A stretch of DNA of 24,024 bases from Hypsibius dujardini. Taxonomy: Eukaryota > Tardigrada > Eutardigrada > Parachela > Hypsibiidae. Under the pieces are notes generated by a model. It saw only the letters and a program-made list of their open reading frames with translations, did not search any database and had not been told where the DNA came from. The stretch is taken from the NCBI GenBank assembly GCA_001579985.1, contig LRSR01009472.1, forward strand, positions 1 through 24,024. Direction: 5' to 3'. The position numbers and the translations under genes are program-made. This document shows positions 16,670-24,024 of the stretch, piece after piece. The first letter of the stretch is position 1. The number at the start of each line of letters is the position of its first letter.

Positions 16670-17700
16670 ATTTGGACGCAAAGATGGGTCGCAAACTAAA
16701 TTTGGTCTGAGGGAGTCTATTTTAACATTGGTCAGTTTGAAGTATTCATCCAGACAAATTGTGGACGCATTGAAGCTCAGGAATATCGTTGTTTCTCAGA
16801 GAGCAGTATCTAATCTCATCAGGAAAAATATCAACAAGAAAGCCGGAAATGATACGGCACTGTCGTTGGTGAAACCCCGTGGCTCATCGAAACTCCACAC
16901 TCTTGGTCTGGTGGATGCCATTGAAAAGGACCTTTCAGGACCGAATCCGCTGACTCCTTCTGCGTCATCCTTGAAGTACGGTGTGTCGGCTACAACTATT
17001 GCTCGCGTCATTAGCCAGGATTTGGAGGGAAAGGTGCGGAAAAAGTGCCGTGTTCATGCCCTGTCGAACAAGCAGGCTAAACAACGGCTGGACCGAGGCC
17101 CGAGGCTCCTGCGCTACATCAACGGCCGGAAGTGGAAGAATGTTGTCACCATTGATGAGGCCTAGGTTTATCTGACTGAAGTTAACGGAATCCGGAAGAT
17201 TTACCACGAGTTTCGGGGAGATCGGAGTCCGGAAAGTTGGACCAAATTCTGGAAGGAATCTCACCCCGAAGGCGTCATGTATGTGGCCGACGTTTGCTCC
17301 CGTGAAAAAACTGCGATTCGCTTCGTCAAACCTGGAGCGAAAATCAGCAGTGAGTACTACATCCAACATGTTTTGAAGCCACTTTTCAAGAACGACATTC
17401 AAAACTATTTCCGGAAGAGCTTATCAACAAGGTCGTCTTCCACCATGACAGTGCTCCAGCGCACTCTTCCGGAATCACCCAAGAATGGTTTCGAAAATCT
17501 AGAAGCAAGTTCATTCCGAAAGAGCACTGGATGGGCAATAGCCCTGACCTGGCTCTCATGGATTTTTGTGAGAACGGCCTGTTTAAGTGAAAATTTTTTG
17601 ACCACGCTGCCACTACATTGGCAGGTTTGAAACGTGTTATGCGAAAGGTGTAGTCGAATTCCGACCAAATTAAAATTAATAACGCTGTGCTATTGTGACC
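16670..17700 (+). pseudogene. Tc1/mariner-type transposase relic (DD37D-like)
   Basis: The N-terminus looks like a helix-turn-helix DNA-binding region (SRQIVDALKLRNIVVSQRAV). The DDE/D core is visible: VVTIDEA (first Asp, codon 17154), VVFHHDSAPAHSS (second Asp, 17447) and NSPDLALMDF (third Asp, 17561). The second and third Asp have 37 residues between them, as in the maT/DD37D branch of the Tc1/mariner superfamily, rather than 34 as in classic mariners. The copy is dead. There is an in-frame TAG at 17163 directly after the first motif, a frame change between about 17400 and 17416, a TGA at 17588 and further stops after that. I did not find convincing terminal inverted repeats or a TA duplication, so the element ends are unknown and the start is approximate. 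Confidence 0.85.
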
Positions 17701-18014
17701 AAAACGTGTTAAGCTCATGATAGAGAGGCTGGGGCTTCAAATCGAACATGTTCTGAAAAATTCGAACTGAAATTGTGCACTTAGGAATTAATAAAAAAAC
17801 TGAGTACCATCAAGTGGTTAACCCTCTGTATCTTCCCCATTGAACCGTTGCAGGCACGGCAAGCCACGTGCCAGCTTCGAGCCTTAATTTTTACAGGGTC
17901 TTTGTCGGTTGCATAACAAATGTTTAAGGACCCAATGATACAGCTTCTTTTCAAGGTTTCCTTATTGGCAATATTATCTATCCCGACCCTGCTACAATTC
18001 CCATTCCCATCTAG

Positions 18015-18475
18015 GCGGGCTGTTGCGCCCTCGCTTGCATCTACATACGATCATGCTGCCGTGGTGGATTATGGACACGGCCTACTTCCGCAAAAGCATC
18101 AATGAAGACGAGGGCAGCTGTGTGGAGAATGACGCCGCCCAGTTTGTCTACATGATTTCTTTTCAAGTGGCAACATCATTTATACGCAACGCGGTTGTGA
18201 TCGCTGTGATCCCGGTCGTTTATTGCGCTCTTCGAACGGAAATCAGTAGGGTCGCCGCCATCTATAGGTCTGCAGCTCCAACGTTTACCGACGGTAGTAG
18301 TGCTACCCATAATAATAATGAAAACAATGCTCCTCCACCTTCTCCGCTAGCGACACCGCGGCGAGCAGCAAGTCGACAGCCACTCTCTGGTATCTTTCTG
18401 CTGGAACCCGGGAGAGATCCCATTTTGTTTATGCTGTCTGTGAGGAGTTTGCGGGATACCGTCTGTCGACTTTGA
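18015..18475 (+). CDS. Orphan terminal exon of a multi-pass membrane protein, perhaps a GPCR
   Basis: A 152-codon open frame follows a good acceptor (cccatctag at 18014) and ends at TGA 18473. It has two hydrophobic helices separated by an acidic loop: one around IMLPWWIMDTAYF, the other from VYMISFQVATSF through AVIPVVYCALRTEI. The second resembles GPCR TM7 leading into helix 8 (IPVVY in place of NPxxY), followed by a Ser/Asn/Pro-rich tail. If so, this is TM6, TM7 and the C-tail. No exon for earlier helices was found upstream on this strand, where the mariner relic lies. It could be a gene remnant, the end of a gene with a very long intron, or a chance ORF. The frame opens earlier (about 17939) but upstream translation is not membrane-like. 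Confidence 0.4.
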
Positions 18476-19609
18476 GCTCACTCTGCTGGGTCAATCTGCC
18501 AACGGATGATTCGATAAAGGAATTCTCAAGGAAGTTTTTCAGGGGGCGGGATATACAGCGCCCAGTCACGCCTTATGCTGCAAAAAGAATAATGATTGTC
18601 TGAAAACTCAGTAAGTTTACTTTGAACGATTGAACACCTGGACTATTGAGCGAGTCTATAATGTATGAATATATACACCCATTTTCAATATGTTCAATGG
18701 AGCACCATACGCAATGTTTGCACAAATCTATTAGGTTAGTACTTAATTTTCTGCCGATGCCTTTGCGCGTGCCCCATGTTAAACTAATAGCTGATTATCA
18801 TGCATAAAATAATATTATACCGTGTTGTAATATGTAGTTATTATGTTGCTAATATTTATGTTATTTAACTGAACTTCAGTTCCCAAAATCCCATATTTTT
18901 TCTTTTATAAAACGATGTTTCCGTATTTATTTTTATAGCTGTTTTCACATTTACAATTCTGCACTATGACCCAATCAGCTCGGCAACTACATGTAACAGT
19001 ATCTAGCTCCTTTGCCGTGATGGAGGAGACAATTTTCCGATCAAATCAAAATCCGTCTGCTAAGTATGAAAATGTTATTACTAGTGGCATACTCTCATGC
19101 TGTTCCTCAAATCAACGTTAGCTGCTCAGGGAGCGTTCAACAGTGACGTCAGCGCCTGATATTAGGCGACCTTACTCCCCCCCCCCTTTCGTCGGAGCTC
19201 GTCAGAAATTCCCCCCCCCCTTGTTCCGTTAATTAAGTTTTTTAAATATATCATCTCGAAATTAAAAAATAATAATAATGGCCTCAAAGATAATGCCAAC
19301 TGCTGGCGCTAAAGTTGCTCCGACACATCAAGCAAATTAAGATACCACTCTGTTTGTCATACCAAATTCAGGATTTCATGGTACACTAAACACGTCATCA
19401 GATTTAATGTTAAGTATTCTAATGCGGAAGTGCTGATAATACCAGACGGTCACGGGAACGCCCAGTTTGTACGTGTGGCTTCCGTTATGAAGATCGCGCC
19501 CTGCATTTCATCAGTCGCATGGGTTGTTCGGAGAATTCCTATTAAAAACACAGTCCCTAATAAAAAATTTTTAGTCTTTGTGTGACCAAAAATACTCCCA
19601 CACATAATG
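18476..19609. other. AT-rich intergenic region
   Basis: No gene is seen. It contains the paired C10 tracts at 19176-19220 and otherwise AT-rich unique sequence. Confidence 0.5.
19176..19220. repeat. Paired C10 tracts
   Basis: Two runs of ten C flank tttcgtcggagctcgtcag. This is another member of the G/C-tract class seen in two introns of this window. No coding potential. Confidence 0.55.
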
Positions 19610-19714
19610 CCACACAAAAACGTGTCCTTGCCACACAAAAACGTGTCCTTGCCACACAAAAACATGTTCTTGCCACACAAAAACGTGTCCTTGCCACACA
19701 AAAACATGTTCTTT
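19610..19714. repeat. 21-bp minisatellite, five copies
   Basis: Five head-to-tail units start ccacacaaaaac at 19610, 19631, 19652, 19673 and 19694. Units 1, 2 and 4 continue gtgtcc; units 3 and 5 continue atgttc. The order suggests that a two-unit (42-bp) block was duplicated. On the minus strand it reads as a seven-residue FLCGKDT-like repeat, which is a by-product of the 21-bp period. Confidence 0.92.
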
Positions 19715-21272
19715 CAAATAAATAAAGTCCAAAGTGGAAAATTTTGCTACAAGTGACCAAAAAACGTTATTTTTTGTGTGGAAAAAAACCGCGCAGAATA
19801 ATTTTTGTACCTAACGGATTTTTTTGTGTGACTATGAGGCACTTTGTGTGAGTGCTAAACAAGACGGACTTTTTTGTCCAAATAGAAGCACGAACTTTTA
19901 TTGGGTGGAAACAATAAAAATTCAGCTGGTTTTAATCATGAATCGAGATCTTGCGTTGTCCTCTAAGCAGGGCGGAATTGATTAAACGGCGGGCTAACTA
20001 ACTGGTTATACTAAGGTTATTGATATCGATATTACTCTAATGAAGTATTCAAAACTGTTAGCACATTCTGCTGATCTCGTCCAGGGGACTTCAGGTTTAA
20101 TTCACAACTGGAGACACATTTCGGCAAACTTTATTTTTCCGCTTAAAATGAAATTCAAATTTGCAAAGAAAAAATCAGATTATCTGCTATATTTCAATTT
20201 GTTATTCGTGAGATATTTAAGATAGTTGGAAGGAATTCTAAATTATCGTTCATATTACATTTTCTTCACTTTGAGCTTCAACATTTTTTACGTTTTCTTA
20301 ATTATGCATAACACTTTTTGGCGTGCTCTGCTGAACATTGAGGATATCAAGTAGGTCGTTCTGATCTCTATCCTGAAACGGAAATTCTTGGTGGAATTCT
20401 ACGTCAGAGCTTTGGCCGGAAGTGAACAAAATTTTCATTCTCATACGGATCCTTGGATTATCAAGAAAAAATACGCGAGAAAAAGACCATGCCCTAGTAC
20501 ATGTGAAAAATGATATACGATAGGTCACACGAAAAGTCAATTTTTCACACAAATTATACGCCATTCTGCACAGAATTTGTGAGGTCGTTCACAGGGCGTG
20601 TGACCACTCTTTTTATTGGTCCAAATTTGTGTGAAGCGATATGTGTGCGCTTTCAAAATTTATACGCCTTATTCATTCTTATTTGAAACGCGAGCAGACT
20701 GTAAGTTTTTAGAAATAAATAACAGAACAAAAATCCAGAATAAATATGATTATTTTAAAACACGGCGAAATATGTGTCCAAAATTAGTACTGAAACAGTT
20801 TTAGCATTTTTGCGAAGGATTGCGAAACTTATGCTTTCACGTTTCACGGCTGTGGGAAGACGGGAACAATATTCAGGCGCTATTATACCTTGGTTTGTCA
20901 AGAGTCGGAGCATTGTTTGTACAAACTGCAAAATTTGTAAGACCTAAGCTTATTCGTATGGTCTTATAACATTTTGTGGCCTTACAAAGTATGTATACAA
21001 TACGCATGAGAACTGTACACACGGATAAAAATAAATGCGATCGTACATAATATGACTTGGTTATTTCCTTGGTACGGGGTACGTTTTGTGGTGGCCGTAC
21101 ATAATATAGGAGATATAAGGCGCTGTTTCTATGTACATATTTAAGGTGACAGTTTGTCTTTTATATGTACGGGAAAAAAACTTTTCGTACACCAGATCTA
21201 TACTAGGGATGAGTAAAGACGTGCTCAATTAGATTTAATTATATCTCAAACATTTGTCAGCAGAAAAAATTG
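19715..21272. other. AT-rich intergenic region with scattered short words
   Basis: No gene is recognised. The words tttgtgtg/cacacaaa recur at 19770-19850 and 20520-20640, and cgtacataatat occurs twice between about 21040 and 21105. This suggests decayed repeats around the minisatellite. Confidence 0.45.
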
Positions 21273-21419
21273 TGTCCGTTACGGACATTTAATGTACTAA
21301 ATTAATGTACTAAATTTTGCCCGCAACGGACATCTAATGTACTAAATTAAGGGGTACATTTTTGTCCGAGAAAAAGTACGACAGAAAGTGTGGGTTTTTG
21401 TCCGCCCCGAATTCGGGGC
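21273..21419. repeat. Palindromes and 45-bp-period direct repeat at the 3' end of the catalase-fold gene
   Basis: The palindrome tgtccgttacggaca (21273-21287) overlaps the first of two 25-bp direct repeats starting acggacat and ending ctaaattaa (21281-21305 and 21326-21350, one mismatch). A perfect 16-bp palindrome gccccgaattcggggc lies at 21404-21419. The predicted stop codon of the catalase-fold ORF falls inside the second direct-repeat copy. Confidence 0.8.
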
Positions 21420-22116
21420 ACATATAAATTCGTATTAGGGGACGGGTTCGGTGGAGGACAGACATTAACATCAATAGGGCCACATTCATTGGTATCGCAG
21501 GGGATCCCATTGGGAGTGATGAAACTGGGATCCCACTGTCGGACAGGTTGCTGAAACCGCAAAATCTGATCCTCATAATTGCCCGCGATCAGTTTGTTTC
21601 GAAGCCAAAGCTCCCCAAGTGCCTTAAATACATCACAAATACTTCTCTGCGCGGTCACCGCGTGAAGAGATGCGTATCAGCCGAGAATTCTCTGACCATT
21701 TGAGCACGATAATTGACTTCCGTCTGTCTGAATACTTTAGCCTCGGCAGTGGGCGTGAAAACAATCCGAAAGGGTGCATAAGTCCTTGCTCCTTTTTGGC
21801 CGCTCGGCCATTTGTAGGACGCCAGATCGACCAAACCGAGGGTTCCGGTATTCTGCGGTCTGTCACGTGGTCCGCCAGGCAGGTTAGCCAAGACTTCTCG
21901 GAGGGTGGCTATGAGCATGTCGTGAGCGGGATCAACCCCACCGTCGAGAGTTGTATCATAGCCGGTTGTCATTTCGTTGAGGAAGAAGCTGGTCGATTTG
22001 TCCAGGGTAAATTGGCCGAGGGTGTTGTAGCCTGATAAAGATTTGCATCAGTAGTATTAAATAGTTTGTTGGCGCTCTGAAAAATTCTTAAAGAAGCAGG
22101 GATCAGCGGTTGTTAC

Positions 22117-22156
22117 CGGAGAATAAGTTTTCCGTTCTCTTGCCGTTATACAGAAA
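22117..22156 (-). other. 40-bp microexon of the catalase-fold gene
   Basis: This stretch is flanked by a strong acceptor (cttccattttgcag) and the donor g|gtaaca. It enters in phase 0 and leaves in phase 1, exactly what exons 2 and 4 require. It encodes FLYNGKRTENLFS, which fills the gap between FFAMK and GYNTLGQFTLD and matches the conserved AxKFLxDGxxSxNF segment of this family. Confidence 0.75.
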
Positions 22157-22191
22157 CTGCAAAATGGAAGAATACGTGTAACTATACTTTT

Positions 22192-22208
22192 CCCTATATA
22201 TATATATA
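22192..22208. repeat. Short (TA)n run in intron 2 of the catalase-fold gene
   Basis: An alternating tatatatatata tract lies just upstream (in gene sense) of the microexon. It is a simple repeat, intronic. Confidence 0.8.
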
Positions 22209-23016
22209 ACTATACTAACAAGTCCCTTTACTTTTCCTCAAATTTTTATGATCGAACATTGTGTCGAACCAAGAGGAAAGGACAAACGAACAAATTAATA
22301 GAGAGAGCGATTGGTGGAGAGTAATAAGGGGAAGATTTTGCGTAACCCGATGTTTTGCAAACAGACTGAACAATTATGAATCGTATTGGGGAAACTACTG
22401 GTGACTATCAATATAACTACTAGCAGAAACAAAGGATCAATTCTTACCTTCATAGCGAAAAACGGCTTAGGAGGGTTGGCCTGTGAAAGTGTCCCGTCAG
22501 GTTGGCCAGAGAGCCGACCGAGTGCCGGATAGGAACCACTCGAAAAAACGCCGGTATACGGTGAACCAGGTGAGACGATGAGCTCGAATTGACCGATCAC
22601 TCCAGTTGGGGAGATGATCTCCGGACGTCCATTCAACAGCTCATCCGAGTCTTCAGAAAAAAACCTACATTTTATAGGTCAGAAGGAGTTCAAACTTAAA
22701 CCAAAACTTATTTTGACCACTTTCGAGCTGCGAAGACATCGTTTCTTTTGAAAGAAGATTTTACCTCTTTCAAGAAGGTAGCATTAAAAATGAGTTCTCC
22801 AACCGTCTGCTCGGTAACCTTTGCGGGTGGGTAGTTCCCGTCCTGATTGATCGGATAGGGGTCGTTGACGAAGTTACCCCACAAGATGGCCATCTTCTCC
22901 AGGTAAGTCTTGCTCTCATAATTATTAGGCAAAATTGCGTTCGCTAGAGAACCCAGCAGCAGCAGCAGCAGCATCACCTGAGAGCCGATCAATGCGGACT
23001 GAAACGGGATTTTCAT

Positions 23017-24024
23017 GTTGAAACGTCGGATGATGAAACCGCTCGAAGATGAACGATAGAAAACTTCCTCTCAAACGGTGTGTTAATTAGTATACAAAAT
23101 CTTCAATTACAGTGTGGCTTAGAAATAAAAATACGGCTTAATCGCCTAGAGGTCGATCCATTGGAAAAGACTTTTTGAAAGAGCGTTCAACTTTAAGCCC
23201 GGTTTAAGGCAGCCGCAACCGCTTTCAGTTGCAAACACAATCGCATTGCAGCAGCTCAGACAGAGGCTTCGTCCGCAGCAATAAAATGTTACCCCGCCGG
23301 CAACCTTGCGGTCAGCTGCACTGTCTGTTCTTTTCGTGTCACCACCAAGCACACGTGAAATTTGTTCTTCACGCGGTGGGTGCTATATTAATTCGTTACT
23401 GCACTTGCTTTTTATATTAAGAACGCGCAATTGTTTATAATTAAAACCGGGCATAACCTGATGAGAAATCGTTGTCTTTACTTGTTCCGTTCCGCCGCTC
23501 GCGCAAATCGAAATAGCCGGCGACACAGCAGCCACGTCGCATAACGAGGCATGTAGATGATGGTTCTGTGTTAGGTCCCTACTCCAGTAAAATTTAAAGC
23601 CGGCTGCGCCTCGCATCAACTTCCGCGTCAACAAGACGATGAATTTTCTTTAAACACAATATTACGTGCGACCGATCTTTTATCGTCGATAATTATTACA
23701 GCAAGATCGTCTCTTGAAATCGCCCAAGGACTGACTGTTAACGGTGAGCCTGTTGTTTTGTCTTCTTTCGCAGCAGAAATTTCCTACAGCTTGCCGCACA
23801 GTACAAGGCGAGAGTTGGAGAAATGTTGTAAATGAAATTGTGAGCTTCGTATGCTTCCGGCGCCTCGCATAGATCTGTTTGCTGGCTCATTCTGAGAGAC
23901 GAGTGAAATGTCTATTCATTGTGCGCTCTGTCTCGCCCGCGCAATTAGTAAACGAGCCTTAAAGTAGCTTGTAAGATCTCGCCGCAATCAGCAAAATGTT
24001 TTTAACTGTTCAATGTTTTGGCAA
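23017..24024. other. Upstream region of the catalase-fold gene
   Basis: About 1 kb to the window edge. It should include the minus-strand promoter and 5' UTR of the catalase-fold gene. Short ORFs on both strands show no family features. The next gene, if any, lies outside the window. Confidence 0.45.

Larger units (their letters stand above)
21347..23016 (-). pseudogene. Secreted catalase-fold protein, one apparent frameshift
   Basis: Exons: 23016-22721 (donor could be 3 bp later), 22664-22448, 22156-22117 (a 40-bp microexon) and 22031-21347; about 412 aa. A signal peptide (Leu run, ending near LANA) opens it. The body matches the heme-dependent catalase-like superfamily as I know it: PTGVIGQFELI (catalase HAKGxGAxGxFEV), YTGVFSSG, LGRLSGQP, FFAMKFLYNGKRTENLF across the microexon, LGLVDLASY, FRIVFTPT, and a terminal LGELWLRNKL...ED..LRFQQ. 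The catalytic His of true catalases is not evident, so peroxidase activity is doubtful. Near 21659 the frame must shift by one base: the upstream frame ends THLFTR then TGA, while the next frame continues VTAQRS and LGELWL. This could be a real lesion or a sequence error; if an error, the gene is intact. Two ATTAAA-like motifs lie 55-115 bp past the stop. Confidence 0.65.

Noticed and set aside
17920-18105. Plus-strand ORF with hydrophobic start as a signal peptide gene
   Set aside because: It is short, without domain, and overlaps the better-supported 18015-18475 frame.
19450-19760. Minus-strand ORFs with FLCGKDT-like seven-residue repeats
   Set aside because: The 21-bp period keeps every frame open; there is no support for coding beyond the repeat.
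21647-21658. 12-base gtgaccgcgcag as an intron in the catalase-fold gene
   Set aside because: It is too short for splicing, and the resulting frame stops after a few codons and loses the conserved LGELWL region.

Overview
This is eukaryotic, almost certainly animal, nuclear DNA. Protein families are split by GT-AG introns of about 56 to 1300 bp, with no operons or bacterial signals. The gene set is a receptor tyrosine kinase, a rhodopsin-like GPCR, a GH18 chitinase-like protein, a secreted catalase-fold protein and a mariner relic. This fits a small invertebrate, plausibly an ecdysozoan such as a tardigrade or crustacean; the species is inference only.

Layout. (1) 339-3671, plus strand: six-exon GH18 chitinase-like protein with signal peptide and GPI-type C-terminus; its catalytic Glu position holds Asp. 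(2) 3901-9536, minus strand, convergent with (1): seven-exon receptor tyrosine kinase whose ectodomain appears to be two GH16/concanavalin-like modules, followed by one TM helix and a complete split kinase domain. (3) 10452-12016, minus: four-exon type I membrane protein, possibly CUB-like. (4) 13807-15750, minus: two-exon class A GPCR with the intron inside the NPxxY motif. (5) About 16670-17700, plus: dead Tc1/mariner transposase with DD37D-like spacing. (6) 18015-18475, plus: orphan last-exon-like ORF of a multi-pass membrane protein. (7) 21347-23016, minus: four-exon secreted catalase-fold protein including a 40-bp microexon, with one apparent frameshift. The spaces between hold simple repeats, homopolymer C/G tracts, palindromes and small inverted or direct repeats.

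Exon joins were made by hand from splice consensus, phase and family similarity. All intron phases are mutually consistent, and every intact model is an exact multiple of three. The genes do not form an obvious pathway. The exception is that two convergent neighbours, the GPI-anchored chitinase-like protein and the GH16-domain kinase, both look like cell-surface glycan-binding proteins without catalytic residues. The lectin-type receptor kinase is the most unusual item in the window.
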